From Brachyspira sp. SAP_772 (GTDB lineage: Bacteria; Spirochaetota; Brachyspiria; Brachyspirales; Brachyspiraceae): DNA of 64,000 bases. The stretch is from contig NZ_VYIX01000002.1 in NCBI RefSeq assembly GCF_009755885.1, positions 289,957-353,956 on the forward strand, read 5' to 3'. Numbering within the stretch: position 1 is the stretch's first letter; each line of letters begins with the position of its first letter. This document shows, one piece after another, positions 1-8,984 of the stretch. The translations under genes and the position numbers were made by a program. The notes below the pieces were generated by a model. It worked only from the letters and a program-made list of their open reading frames with translations, did not search any database and was not told where the DNA came from.

Positions 1-393
1 ATAGAATTAAAAAATTTCAAAATAAAAGATAAAAATCAATTAGAAGATAAAATAAAAAGTTTAAAAATAGAAGAACCTTTAAATAAAGATTCTATCATTT
101 ATGAATTAATACAAAAAGGAAGAGGTACATTTATTAAAGAATATAGCTCTGGATATATTAATAATAATATAGATATTTATTATTTTATAATATTCTATTT
201 TCCATTTAAAATAAGAAATATGAAATTTAAATCAAATATAAATAAGTATTTGAATAAAAATTTACCAATAATAAAAAATGATTCTGTATATAAAAAATCT
301 TTTATAAAAACTATTTTATTTATAACTATAGATGAATGGAATGAGATATCAAAAGAAATGGATATTGAAAATATAATATTTGAGCCTATCTAA
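1..393 (+). CDS. C-terminal part of an unrecognised protein, cut by the window edge
   Basis: Frame 1 is open from the first base to TAA at 391-393, giving 130 residues with no start inside the window, so the gene begins upstream. The peptide is rich in Lys, Ile and Asn, with one aromatic/hydrophobic stretch (IYYFIIFYFPF) in the middle and the ending NIIFEPI. I do not recognise a family and see no catalytic motif. It converges with the RsbW-like gene on the other strand, about 30 bases away. That the frame is coding is inferred from its uninterrupted length and codon use, which match the neighbouring genes. Confidence 0.6.
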   Translation: MELKNFKIKDKNQLEDKIKSLKIEEPLNKDSIIYELIQKGRGTFIKEYSSGYINNNIDIYYFIIFYFPFKIRNMKFKSNINKYLNKNLPIIKNDSVYKKSFIKTILFITIDEWNEISKEMDIENIIFEPI

Positions 394-422
394 TATATTT
401 AAGTAAAAAATATGACCATTTA

Positions 423-806
423 TTAACTTAGGTACTTGTTCATTACTATTTTTCGGCCGTAGTCTTCAAAGTGAAAACTGTCTGTGTAGAGTGATATTAA
501 AAGTATGCCACGTCCGTTTTTTTTGTAAATGTCATCATCGTTGGTTTTTATTGATTTGTAATTAAAGCCCATGCCTTCATCTTTTATGCTGATTTCAAGC
601 ATGTTTTCTTTTATATTAAATGATATATTTACATTTTTATTAGAATCATTATTATTGCCGTGAACTATAGCATTTGTTAAAGCCTCTTCAAAAGCTATTT
701 GCATGGCATCGGCGTCTTTTATGTCATGTGCACGCAAATACTGAATAAAGATTTCAGATATATATGGTATCAACGTTTTTTTACTTGGTATTTCCATAGT
801 CAGCAT
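423..806 (-). CDS. RsbW-like anti-sigma factor / serine kinase (HATPase_c)
   Basis: 127 residues, the usual size for single-domain RsbW/SpoIIAB-type kinases. The GHKL ATP-binding motifs are visible in order: N-box EEALTNAIVHGNN, G1 box DEGMGFN, and G2 box GRGILLI. Family members bind a sigma factor or another partner and phosphorylate an STAS-domain antagonist on serine; they are cytosolic. A PP2C-like gene lies just upstream on the same strand (83-base gap), which suggests a partner-switching module, but no STAS antagonist or sigma factor is adjacent, so the target is unknown. An alternative ATG lies three codons in; neither start has a clear ribosome-binding site. Confidence 0.82.
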   Translation of the reverse strand: MLTMEIPSKKTLIPYISEIFIQYLRAHDIKDADAMQIAFEEALTNAIVHGNNNDSNKNVNISFNIKENMLEISIKDEGMGFNYKSIKTNDDDIYKKNGRGILLISLYTDSFHFEDYGRKIVMNKYLS

Positions 807-889
807 ATTATTGTATGTAGTATTTTTTATAACTTATAATAAAGTATAGTTAAATAATATGCATTGTCAAGATTTTTACATATAAATTA

Positions 890-1624
890 TTAAATAGTGT
901 AAAGATTTTTTAAGCCAAGTGCTGTTATATTTTCATTACTATTAATAGTTTTTAATTTGTTTATAGCCTCTTCTGTTGTTAAATTCATTATATTGTAAAC
1001 GCCCTCTTCTAATGAGCTGTAATTAGATGCTATAGCCTCACACATAGAATTAGTAGCAATAAAATAGTTGTGAGTTTTGTTTCTTCTAGAGCCTTCTATT
1101 GTAATGTAGTGTCCGCCGCCTGCACAAGCACAGTTTTCAAGAGCATATCCATTAATATGGTCTCTTGTTATTTGAGTAGCCTTGTTTTTGTCTATGCAAA
1201 ACACTTTAGCGTCTCCTGCATGAAACACAAATACACCAGCAAATTTATGATACAATACCCCAGCAATAGAGGCACCTGCCATAGATTTTTGAACATCGTC
1301 AGCAGATTCTCTAGCAGCATTAACCTCTAATTTAATGAAATTGTGCATTATCCAGTTTATTGCTTCCTGTTCGCCTACAAGTTCCACCAAGTCTAAAAAG
1401 TTTTCGTTGTAAACATCAGCAGCAAGTTTTGAAGCAAAAGTGTCCCCCAAACCATCGGCAACTAATGATATACAAGTGCCTTCTATTGAGTTTATAAAAT
1501 GACTGTAATTGTTTTGTTCATTTATTATTAATGGTCTTCCTAGTATCGCTTCGCTATTAAAAAGTATAGTGTCAGTATTTGTTTTATTATTGTTAGATTT
1601 ATTAGTAAAAGAGAAAATATCCAT
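890..1624 (-). CDS. PP2C-like protein, probably with a degenerate metal site
   Basis: 244 residues with the PP2C layout: VADGLGD (Asp57) matches the DGxGG motif, then a SMAGAS strand and HAGDAKVFC (Asp138) matching the GDSR-type motif, then TRDH. Active PP2C enzymes are Mn/Mg-dependent serine/threonine phosphatases. Two usual metal ligands look changed: the late SDG motif reads ATNSM, and the C-terminal DN(I/V)T motif reads ENIT. The early NED motif reads NEQ. It may be a weak phosphatase or a binding-only pseudophosphatase. The start has AAGGAA about 11 bases upstream. It precedes the RsbW-like gene in the same direction, consistent with a shared signalling module. Confidence 0.72.
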   Translation of the reverse strand: MDIFSFTNKSNNNKTNTDTILFNSEAILGRPLIINEQNNYSHFINSIEGTCISLVADGLGDTFASKLAADVYNENFLDLVELVGEQEAINWIMHNFIKLEVNAARESADDVQKSMAGASIAGVLYHKFAGVFVFHAGDAKVFCIDKNKATQITRDHINGYALENCACAGGGHYITIEGSRRNKTHNYFIATNSMCEAIASNYSSLEEGVYNIMNLTTEEAINKLKTINSNENITALGLKNLYTI

Positions 1625-1791
1625 AATTGTTTTAAATTCCTTAGTTTTTTAATTTATATTGTATAGGTAAAAATATTTTTTTCAAGTTTATTAATATAAT
1701 AGATTTTAAAGTTGTATTTTTTAAAAAAAATCATTATTTTATAAATAGTTATTTTGTATGAAAATTTGATGTTTTTAATATAATTATAGTC

Positions 1792-1820
1792 TTGATTTTA
1801 AGAATATAATTTTATATAAT
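1792..1820 (+). promoter_or_regulatory. Promoter for the GH57 gene
   Basis: TTGATT at 1792-1797 and TATAAT at 1815-1820 with a 17-base spacer. It lies about 40 bases before the GH57 start codon and is read by eye against the sigma-70-type consensus. Confidence 0.65.
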
Positions 1821-1858
1821 ATTATTATAAAAAAAATAAAATATATAAGGAATGTTTT

Positions 1859-3448
1859 ATGTCAAAAGGCTATTTAGCTTTAGTGCTTCATGCTCATCTC
1901 CCTTATGTTAGACACCCAGAGCATGAGAACTTTTTAGAGGAAGAATGGTTATACGAGGCCATCACAGAAACATATATACCTCTTCTTGATGCTTATGATA
2001 GAATGGTTAATGATGGAGTAAATTTCAAAATCACCATGAGCGTAACGCCTCCTCTTATGAATATGCTTGCAAATGAGCTTCTTCAAAATAGATACGTTAA
2101 TTATATAGAAAAATTAATAAGATTAGCAGAGATGGAAGTTGAAAGAACTTCATTAGACCCTAATTTTCATCATACTGCTGAGTTTTATAGAGATAAGTTC
2201 AGAAAGATAAGAGATATATTTGTTTATAAGTATAATAAGAATATATTAAATGGTTTTAGATATTTTTTGGAGAGAGGAAATTTAGAGATAATTACTTGCG
2301 GAGCTACGCATGGCTTTTTCCCATTTATGCAGGAATATCCTAAGGCAATAGAAGCACAGTTAAAAATGGCTGTGAAAACACATGAAAAGCATTTAGGAAG
2401 AAAACCTACAGGCATATGGCTTGGAGAATGCGGATTCTTCCCGGGACTTGAGAAACATCTTGCAAACAATGGAATTAAATATTTCTTTGTTGATACTCAT
2501 GGTATAATGTATGCTGATAGAGTGCCAAAATATGGTGTTTATGCTCCTTTATATTGTTCTAGAGAGAGCAGAGTTGCAGCTTTCGGACGTGATATTGAAA
2601 GCTCTAGAAGTGTTTGGAGTGCTGAGGTTGGTTATCCGGGCGACCCAAGATACAGAGAGTTTTACAGAGATATTGGATATGATTTGCCTTTTGAATATAT
2701 AAAAGAGTTTATACAGAGTAATGGTCTTAGAAAAAACACAGGTATAAAATATTATAGAATTACTGGTAAAGATTGTGCTAAAGAGCCTTATAATCCAGAA
2801 TGGGCTATGGAGGCTGCAGGCGAGCATTCAGGTAATTTTATGTTTAACAGAGAAAAGCAAATAGAGTATTTAGCTTCAGTGATGGACGACAGACCTCCTA
2901 TAGTAGTATCTCCTTATGATGCTGAATTATTCGGACACTGGTGGTATGAAGGCCCTATGTTTATAGAGTTTTTAATGAGAAAGATTCATTATGATCAAAA
3001 CACTATAGAAACAATCACACCAAAAGAATATTTGGAAAGACACCCAGTAAATCAAATATCTATGCCTTCAATGTCTAGTTGGGGAGCTAATGGTTATGGA
3101 GAAGTTTGGCTTAATGGTACTAACGGCTGGATTTACAGACATTTGCATAAAGCTGCAGAGCGTATGATAGAGCTTGCTCATGATTATTATAATGAAACAG
3201 GTCTTTATGAGAGAGCATTAAATCAGGCTGCACGTGAATTGTTGTTAGCACAAAGCAGCGACTGGGCTTTCATTATGCATACAGGCACTATGGTTGATTA
3301 TGCTGTTAATACTACAAAACTATATATAAAGAGATTTACTGACCTTTATTATGCTATCAAAAACAGAGATTTAAACGAAGAGTGGCTCAGTAAATTAGAA
3401 TGGCGTGATGATATATTCCCAGAGATGGACTTTAGAATATACAGTTAA
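1859..3448 (+). CDS. GH57-family 1,4-alpha-glucan branching enzyme (DUF1957 type)
   Basis: 529 residues, close to the length of Thermus-type GH57 branching enzymes. The N-terminus has the family signature HAHLPYVRHPE. WLGECGFFPG places the likely nucleophile at Glu190, and SPYDAELFGHWW places the likely acid/base at Asp354; GEHSGNFMF and SSWGANGYGEVW are further conserved-looking blocks. The C-terminal third is the helical DUF1957 region. Such enzymes cut and re-join alpha-1,4-glucan to make alpha-1,6 branches in glycogen, in the cytosol. The start has AAGGAA 8 bases upstream. It stands alone between its own promoter and a terminator, with no glycogen genes adjacent. Confidence 0.88.
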   Translation: MSKGYLALVLHAHLPYVRHPEHENFLEEEWLYEAITETYIPLLDAYDRMVNDGVNFKITMSVTPPLMNMLANELLQNRYVNYIEKLIRLAEMEVERTSLDPNFHHTAEFYRDKFRKIRDIFVYKYNKNILNGFRYFLERGNLEIITCGATHGFFPFMQEYPKAIEAQLKMAVKTHEKHLGRKPTGIWLGECGFFPGLEKHLANNGIKYFFVDTHGIMYADRVPKYGVYAPLYCSRESRVAAFGRDIESSRSVWSAEVGYPGDPRYREFYRDIGYDLPFEYIKEFIQSNGLRKNTGIKYYRITGKDCAKEPYNPEWAMEAAGEHSGNFMFNREKQIEYLASVMDDRPPIVVSPYDAELFGHWWYEGPMFIEFLMRKIHYDQNTIETITPKEYLERHPVNQISMPSMSSWGANGYGEVWLNGTNGWIYRHLHKAAERMIELAHDYYNETGLYERALNQAARELLLAQSSDWAFIMHTGTMVDYAVNTTKLYIKRFTDLYYAIKNRDLNEEWLSKLEWRDDIFPEMDFRIYS

Positions 3449-3470
3449 AAAATTAGTTAGATAAATAATG

Positions 3471-3504
3471 AAAGGGAGTGTTAAAATACATTCCCTTTTT
3501 TATC
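3471..3504 (+). terminator. Rho-independent terminator after the GH57 gene
   Basis: AAAGGGAGTGT pairs with the facing arm ending in TCCCTTT across a short AT loop, followed by a T run. It lies 23 bases after the stop codon. Confidence 0.8.
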
Positions 3505-3569
3505 ATATTCAATTATGCATTATATAAAAGTTAATAATAATATTGATAAATATTCCTAATATATTAGTT

Positions 3570-3960
3570 ATAATACTTGCACTTTTCGCGAAGCGTACCC
3601 GTAAGGTAAAAACTTTTTGCGGCGGGAAAAAGTTGATAAAAAATAATTGTTTCAATGTATTCTAAGAATTTTTAATTTTTTTTATTATTATTTTCAGGGC
3701 TTTGCCCCCTGTGAAGCGTGCCCGTATGGTAACACCCCACTTCTTTTGTTGACACAAAGAAGCAAAAAGACTGCATTTTTATGATAAATTTGATAATTTA
3801 ATTGTGTATTAAAAAGCACCCCACCGCACGCCTGAAAAGCTATAATTAAAACATAGCGTTGTCGTGCGGCAAGCCCTCGACCGTAGGGAGTGCACAGCTA
3901 GGCGAGTAATGGTACAGCTCGTACACAAAAAAGTTGATAATAAAGTTATAAAAACACAAA
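3570..3960. repeat. Mosaic intergenic repeat block (reverse orientation)
   Basis: The gene-free stretch before tRNA-Leu is filled with modules that recur elsewhere in the window. At 3576-3650 is the 'TTTTTGCGGCGGGAAAAAG' module interrupted by the short cassette GCGAAGCGTACCCGTAAGG. At 3695-3780 is the 'AAGAAGCAAAAAGACTGCAT' module in reverse, with the same cassette type at 3709-3732. At 3824-3869 is a 46-base unit bounded by CCGCACG and CGTGCGG. At about 3900-3930 are pieces of the GTACGAGCTGTACCA cassette, in reverse. No gene is seen. Confidence 0.85.
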
Positions 3961-3968
3961 AAATAAAT

Positions 3969-3997
3969 TTGCATTTTTTTTTATGTTATGCTATAAT
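3969..3997 (+). promoter_or_regulatory. Promoter of tRNA-Leu
   Basis: TTGCAT at 3969-3974 and a perfect TATAAT at 3992-3997 with a 17-base spacer. The -10 box ends 12 bases before the mature tRNA 5' end. Confidence 0.75.
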
Positions 3998-4009
3998 GCT
4001 TAGCAACTA

Positions 4010-4094
4010 GCTCGGATGATGGAATTGGTAGACATAGCAGATTTAAAATCTGCTGGTCCTTGCGACCGTGCCGGTTCGATTCCGGCTCCGAGCA
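4010..4094 (+). tRNA. tRNA-Leu (anticodon TAA)
   Basis: 85-base cloverleaf with a 7-bp acceptor stem, GCTCGGA with TCCGAGC, and A as discriminator. The anticodon stem GCAGA/TCTGC encloses the loop TTTAAAA, giving anticodon TAA. A class II variable arm follows (GGTCCTTGCGACC region), then the T arm with GGTTCGATTCC. CCA is not encoded. Size and long variable arm fit leucine tRNA. Confidence 0.95.
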
Positions 4095-4132
4095 AAATAC
4101 CAAATAACTCGAGAAACTCATTAATAATTTTT

Positions 4133-4333
4133 ATGGTAAATAATCAAGATAAACTTTCTAAAAAAAACATCATTATATTACTGATAGGGCTTGTAATTTT
4201 CGCTTTTAGCTTCCTTCTAATAGCATTAGTTGGCAAAAATCCTGAAGGTATATTAGGTTTCCTCGCTCCTTTTACTATGCTTATCGGTATCATTACAATA
4301 GTAACAGGCTTTCTATATAAAGCTAATTCATAA
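4133..4333 (+). CDS. Small two-helix membrane protein
   Basis: 66 residues starting MVNNQDKLSKKN, with two hydrophobic helices (about residues 13-33 and 40-61) joined by a GKNPEGILG turn. No family is recognised. A longer in-frame reading from 4016 runs through the tRNA gene and is an artefact, so I use the ATG at 4133. No clear Shine-Dalgarno site precedes it, which lowers confidence. It begins 38 bases after the tRNA with no terminator between, so it may be transcribed with the tRNA. Confidence 0.6.
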   Translation: MVNNQDKLSKKNIIILLIGLVIFAFSFLLIALVGKNPEGILGFLAPFTMLIGIITIVTGFLYKANS

Positions 4334-4400
4334 AAAATCATATAGATTTATTATACATTCTAATATATAATAATTTTAAATATCAAAATGGAAGTAGTTA

Positions 4401-5387
4401 ATGTTGTTTGTTAATCCGCAATTTTTATTATTATTATTGATTGTACCCATTATCACTTTTATATATATAAAAACTAGAAAAAATCATCTCTATTCGGTAA
4501 AGCACCCGCGTGTAAGTATGGCACATACTTTGAAGTCAAAATATTATGCCAAAGATATACCGTTTATACTTTTAATGATAGGTTTAACTTTTTCAATAAT
4601 AGGTTTAGCCCGTCCTGCTACGGTAGACAGCACTGCTAATATTAACGGAGAGGGTATATATATATCTATGGTGGTTGATATATCTCCTTCTATGATGGCT
4701 GAGGATATGCTTCCTACAAGGCTTGAGGCTTCAAAAAAAACTATGGCTGATTTTATAAAAAAAAGAAATTTTGATAAAATTAGTTTAGTTGCTTTTGCTT
4801 TAAGGGCTTCTGTGCTTTCACCTTCTACTTTTGATTATACTTCATTAGAAAAAGAAATTGGAAATATAAAAATTGATGAAGAGGGTTCTACTTCTATTGG
4901 GCTTGGTATTGCTACGGCGGTTGATATGCTTAGGAGTGTGAAAGATGATGCTGAAAAAATTATAATACTTCTTACAGACGGAGAAAACAATTCTGGTGAG
5001 ATAGACCCTATACTTGCTTCAGAGATAGCGTCTAACTTTAATATTAAAATTTATACAATAGGTATTGGTGATGCCGCTGGAAGTCATGCTTGGGTAACAT
5101 ATACAGACCCTAATTATGGTAAAAGAAGAATTAGAGCAGATTTTACACTCAATGAAAAAGCATTAATTGAAATAGCAAGCATAACAGGCGGAAAATATTT
5201 TAATGCCAAAACAAGCTCTGCATTAGATAATGTTTATAATACAATAGATAGATTAGAAAAAAAGCCAATTACAGATGATAACCTTATTCAATACAAAGAG
5301 TTATATAAGCCGTTTATTATAATAGCTTTAATATGTATTGCATTAAGCATTATATTATCTTCTACAAGATTTTTGATTATACCATAA
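4401..5387 (+). CDS. batA: BatA-type VWA-domain membrane protein
   Basis: 328 residues: N-terminal membrane segment (about 5-22), a second at about 53-71, a von Willebrand A domain at about 85-275, and a C-terminal membrane segment at about 307-325. The MIDAS motif DISPS is at 93-97, with LLTDGENNSG further on. This is the architecture of BatA/BatB proteins of the aerotolerance operon in spirochaetes and Bacteroidetes, thought to act as envelope-attached metal-dependent protein-binding modules. GGAAG lies 6 bases before the start. No MoxR ATPase or BatB/C/D gene is adjacent, so it is separated from the usual cluster. Its stop overlaps the next start (TAATG). Confidence 0.85.
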   Translation: MLFVNPQFLLLLLIVPIITFIYIKTRKNHLYSVKHPRVSMAHTLKSKYYAKDIPFILLMIGLTFSIIGLARPATVDSTANINGEGIYISMVVDISPSMMAEDMLPTRLEASKKTMADFIKKRNFDKISLVAFALRASVLSPSTFDYTSLEKEIGNIKIDEEGSTSIGLGIATAVDMLRSVKDDAEKIIILLTDGENNSGEIDPILASEIASNFNIKIYTIGIGDAAGSHAWVTYTDPNYGKRRIRADFTLNEKALIEIASITGGKYFNAKTSSALDNVYNTIDRLEKKPITDDNLIQYKELYKPFIIIALICIALSIILSSTRFLIIP

Positions 5388-5809
5388 TGGATAAGTTTTT
5401 AAAATTTTGTATATTATTAGTTTTAATATTCTGTGTTAATTTTAATAAAGAGTTACCAGTAGAAAATTTATGCTTATTTAGAGCAACTACCGGTTTCCCT
5501 TGTCCAAGCTGCGGCATGACAAGAGCTTATATACATGCACTTAATTTAGATTTTAAAAACGCATTTAAATATCATCCGCTTTTTCTTCTGCCTTTATTTT
5601 TATTTGTTATAATAGCTTTTAGAAAAAAAGTAAAAATATTTAATAGTATATACAACAACAATTTTTTAATAATTTGTTTAATAATTATTTTTTTAGGTGT
5701 GTATGTTTTTAGATTTATAAATAGTTTTCCGTATGAAGAGCCTTTTACATATAATTATGATAGTAATGTTTACACTATATTAGAAATTTTGAATTTAGTT
5801 AAGAAATAA
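5387..5809 (+). CDS. DUF2752-family membrane protein
   Basis: 140 residues from the ATG overlapping the batA stop, which implies translational coupling. The signature FRATTGFPCPSCGMTRAY at about 29-46 is diagnostic of DUF2752, whose function is unknown. Membrane helices flank it at about 5-20, 60-76 and 90-108. A longer reading from 5333 would run inside batA and is less likely. Pairing with batA suggests an envelope role, but that is inference from position only. Confidence 0.8.
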   Translation: MDKFLKFCILLVLIFCVNFNKELPVENLCLFRATTGFPCPSCGMTRAYIHALNLDFKNAFKYHPLFLLPLFLFVIIAFRKKVKIFNSIYNNNFLIICLIIIFLGVYVFRFINSFPYEEPFTYNYDSNVYTILEILNLVKK

Positions 5810-5824
5810 TTTTTAAGCTTATTA

Positions 5825-6060
5825 AAATTTAGTTTTTATGTTTTGTTAATCTCGGGGGCTAGCCCCCATACACCCACTTCTTTTACGACCGTAGGAAGTG
5901 CCTTCGGTATTGATATAAAAGAAGCAAGAGAACTGTATATGTATCGAAAATATAGCATTACCTTTTTAATATATATTCTAACATATAGAGCTAAAATATT
6001 TGCACTTTTTGGTTCTTTTTGCTGCGGGAAAAAGAACAATAAAAAATAGCAAAATATAGC
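5825..6060. repeat. Intergenic repeat block (reverse orientation)
   Basis: It lies between convergent genes. It contains the GGGGGCTAGCCCCC palindrome with 'CCCACTTCTTTT', a cassette CGACCGTAGGAAGTGCC at about 5886-5902, then the module ending 'TGCTGCGGGAAAAAGAAC' at 6020-6040. Open frames on both strands here are by-products of the repeat and are not reported as genes. Confidence 0.8.
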
Positions 6061-6097
6061 CGTTTATAGATATATTAAAAATACTTAATATAAGCTA

Positions 6098-7096
6098 CTA
6101 ACTGTTTTGTATTATTCGCTCTATTACTATTCCTATTAAAATCGTAATAACCCCAAGTATTATAAAAAATATCCAACTGTTCATAGATAAATAAAAATAT
6201 TCAAAATATCTTATATACATATTAGCTAATATAAAAAATATAGAATATTTTATTATAGACATCTTTTTTATTTTTATGCCTAAACTAAGCATTATAATAT
6301 TTGTTATTAAAAATATAATGCTGTATGTTATAGTTTCTGCTTTGTTGTCTTTAAATAATATTACTGTGTCATAAGTGCCGAATATGCTCATAATTGCTAA
6401 TACAATATTTAAATATAATATTCCAATACTGTAAAATATTTTTGAAAATAGATAATATTTTTTTCCAAGCATTTTTACATTAGTATCTGTAATGCCTAAT
6501 AAAAATACTGCAGCACTCATTAAAATAACTCTTATATAATTATTAATATTAAAGATATAAGAATCAATATAAGGAAAATCAAACCCTTCAAAACCATACC
6601 ATGTAATTGCTGATATTAATGCTATTGAAAGCACTATGTAATTTTTTTTAATATATGCTATGATAAAAAATATTATTATAGTGATTAAAAATATTATAGT
6701 ATAATTATTTTTGTTTTCAAAGATTATATAATAAATTGTAAATATGTCGCATGCTAAAAATATAGAGGATAATGCCACTATTACAGCAGAAGTTTTTGGA
6801 AGATTTATTTCTTTTTTTATTATTACTTCATTAATTACAAATCCTGATATAAAAAGAAGTGTAAATAAAAAAGCTATAAAATAAATTGAGAATATATAAA
6901 AACTAATAAAAGCTATAAAACCAATCATAACTAATACTATTCCAGTTATCATTATTGATTTTATTATAGGCTGCCAGTCTAAATATATATTGTTATTATA
7001 TTTTGAAGATAATGTTTTTAATTGTTCTTCAGATATGAGACTATCTTTATACCATTTTTTTATTTCTTTTAATATAAATCTTTTTTTGCTACTCAT
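6098..7096 (-). CDS. DUF2157-like multi-pass membrane protein
   Basis: 332 residues. A soluble N-terminus (about 1-45, KEIKKWYKDSLISEEQLKTL) resembles the helical start of DUF2157 proteins, in which a tryptophan and a 'GLI..EQ...L' pattern precede the membrane part. The rest is about eight to ten hydrophobic helices rich in Ile and Phe. Function is unknown. No catalytic motif is visible. It is likely an inner-membrane protein. The family match is by pattern and moderate. Confidence 0.6.
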   Translation of the reverse strand: MSSKKRFILKEIKKWYKDSLISEEQLKTLSSKYNNNIYLDWQPIIKSIMITGIVLVMIGFIAFISFYIFSIYFIAFLFTLLFISGFVINEVIIKKEINLPKTSAVIVALSSIFLACDIFTIYYIIFENKNNYTIIFLITIIIFFIIAYIKKNYIVLSIALISAITWYGFEGFDFPYIDSYIFNINNYIRVILMSAAVFLLGITDTNVKMLGKKYYLFSKIFYSIGILYLNIVLAIMSIFGTYDTVILFKDNKAETITYSIIFLITNIIMLSLGIKIKKMSIIKYSIFFILANMYIRYFEYFYLSMNSWIFFIILGVITILIGIVIERIIQNS

Positions 7097-7186
7097 AGTT
7101 AATATTAAAGATTATTTTTATATTAATACTTTAACATATTTATAATTTTTTTAAATTAGCAGTTGTTTAATATTTTAATTATTAAT

Positions 7187-7621
7187 TTAAGCTAAAGTTA
7201 TAATCAATGTACCAGCTACTATTAATATTATTCCTATTATAATTTTTAACGTTATTACTTCTTTCAAAAATAAACTTGCTAATATAATTGTAAAAACTAT
7301 AGAAAGCTTATCTATTACAACAACTTTATTTACATTTCCAATTTGAAGTGCTTTGAAATAAAACAGCCAAGATAGTCCTGTTGCTATAGCAGAAAGTATT
7401 ATAAATATTAAAGTTTTATTATTTAAGTTTTTTAGGGTTTCTATTGTATTTACAGAGTTTATTTTATTTGTATAAAACACAACTATCCAAGAGATGAATA
7501 ATATTATAATGGTTCTTATTGCAGTAGCTAAATTAGAATTAATATCTTTAAGTCCAATTTTTATTAGTATTGCTGTGAGAGAAGAGAATATTGATGATAA
7601 TATGGCATAAAAAATAGACAT
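7187..7621 (-). CDS. Single-domain EamA/DMT-type transporter
   Basis: 144 residues, one EamA repeat with about five helices: N-terminal AILSSIFSSLTAILIKIGL, the conserved-looking GLSWLFYFKALQIGNVNKVVV, and the end LIVAGTLIITLA. Short members of the drug/metabolite superfamily work as dimers; the substrate is unknown. I place the start at 7621, which has AAGGA 8 bases upstream. A longer frame to 7678 has no such site and would add a poorly fitting hydrophobic leader. Confidence 0.75.
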   Translation of the reverse strand: MSIFYAILSSIFSSLTAILIKIGLKDINSNLATAIRTIIILFISWIVVFYTNKINSVNTIETLKNLNNKTLIFIILSAIATGLSWLFYFKALQIGNVNKVVVIDKLSIVFTIILASLFLKEVITLKIIIGIILIVAGTLIITLA

Positions 7622-7730
7622 AAAAATATCCTTAATAAAATATATCGTATAAATTTTTAATAAATCTAATATATACATATTAAAAAAAATTACTATACTT
7701 ATATATATAAATCATTTTAGGAGAATATTT

Positions 7731-8906
7731 ATGGAAGAAGCTATCAAAAAAGGTAAAAAAGACTATTTGTTGATAAAGCTTTTTATAGGAATAGTAGTAG
7801 GAATTCTAATAGGTACATATTCCAATGAAGGTTTAATTAATGTAATACAGTCTATAAAGTATGTATTAAATCAAGTAATATCATTTATGGTTCCTCTAAT
7901 AGTATTAGGATTTATTGCTCCAGCTATAACAAGAATGGGTAGTAAGGCTAATAAGATGCTAGGTGTTATGCTTGCTTTGGCTTATTTTTCTTCTGTGGGT
8001 GCTGCTTTATTTTCTACTATTTTAGGATATGCAATAATACCTAATTTAAATATAGCATCTAATGTTGCAGGCGGAAAAGAGTTGCCAGAGATAATATTTA
8101 AGTTAGATATTAATCCAGTATTTCCAGTAATTACCGCATTATTTTTAGCAATATGCGGAGGAGTGGCTGTTGTAAAAACTAAATCACAGTATTTTGAAAA
8201 TTTATTGGACGAACTTAATAATATAATACTATTTTTGGTAAATACAGTAGTAGTACCTATACTTCCATTTTATATTGGAAGTACATTTGCTACTTTAGCT
8301 TATGAAGGCACTGTTATAAAAAGTATACCAATATTCTTAATAATCATACTCATAGCAATAGTTGGGCATTTTATATGGCTTACATTATTATATAGTATAG
8401 CTGGTATTGTATCAAAGAAAAATCCTATAAGGGTATTTAAGCATTATGGACCTGCTTATCTTACTGCTGTTGGTACTATGTCATCTGCTGCTACTTTACC
8501 TGTGGCATTAAAATGTGCAAGTAAGTCTGATGCATTAGATAAAGACATTGTTGACTTTGCTATACCAATGGGTTCAACTATACACTTATGCGGTTCTGTA
8601 TTAACTGAAACTTTCTTTGTTATGACTATATCTAAAATATTGTATGGAAGCTTGCCTCCTGTTGGAACTATGATTTTATTTATAATATTACTTGGTATAT
8701 TTGCTGTAGGTGCTCCCGGTGTTCCCGGAGGTACTGTTGTTGCTTCTTTGGGTATTATTATATCTGTGCTTGGTTTTAATGATGATGGTACTGCTTTAAT
8801 ACTTGCTATATTTGCTTTACAGGATAGTTTTGGTACTGCTTGTAATGTTACTGGTGATGGAGCTTTAGCTTTAATACTTCAAGGTATATTTAGAAAGAAT
8901 AGTTAA
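7731..8906 (+). CDS. Dicarboxylate/amino acid:cation symporter (DAACS)
   Basis: 391 residues, a full-length GltPh/SstT-like transporter with eight predicted helices and two re-entrant hairpins. GTMSSAATLPVAL is the serine-rich HP1 motif, MGSTIHLCGS the TM7 region, and GAPGVPGGTVVAS the HP2 tip. These proteins import glutamate, serine/threonine or dicarboxylates with Na+ or H+. Without the NMDGT signature at TM7 (here MGSTIH) the substrate cannot be set. AGGAGA lies 8 bases before the start. It is convergent with a clearly related paralogue at 9519-10703. Confidence 0.88.
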   Translation: MEEAIKKGKKDYLLIKLFIGIVVGILIGTYSNEGLINVIQSIKYVLNQVISFMVPLIVLGFIAPAITRMGSKANKMLGVMLALAYFSSVGAALFSTILGYAIIPNLNIASNVAGGKELPEIIFKLDINPVFPVITALFLAICGGVAVVKTKSQYFENLLDELNNIILFLVNTVVVPILPFYIGSTFATLAYEGTVIKSIPIFLIIILIAIVGHFIWLTLLYSIAGIVSKKNPIRVFKHYGPAYLTAVGTMSSAATLPVALKCASKSDALDKDIVDFAIPMGSTIHLCGSVLTETFFVMTISKILYGSLPPVGTMILFIILLGIFAVGAPGVPGGTVVASLGIIISVLGFNDDGTALILAIFALQDSFGTACNVTGDGALALILQGIFRKNS

Positions 8907-8926
8907 ATTATAAATTTATAATATAA

Positions 8927-8973
8927 GAAAAGGGGCTTAAAATAAATATTTGAGCCTCTTTTTATATTTTAAA
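8927..8973 (+). terminator. Terminator after the first DAACS gene
   Basis: AGGGGCTTAAA pairs with TTTGAGCCTCT (with G-T pairs), followed by a T run; it lies 20 bases after the stop. Confidence 0.8.
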
Positions 8974-8984
8974 ATTTATTAAAA

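Noticed and set aside
4016-4132. N-terminal extension of the small membrane protein starting MMELVDIADLKSAGP
   Set aside because: It is the translation of tRNA-Leu itself, a common artefact; the gene start was moved to 4133.
5836-6049. Open frames on both strands of about 67 residues
   Set aside because: They lie wholly in the repeat block, have no ribosome-binding site, and change with the cassettes.
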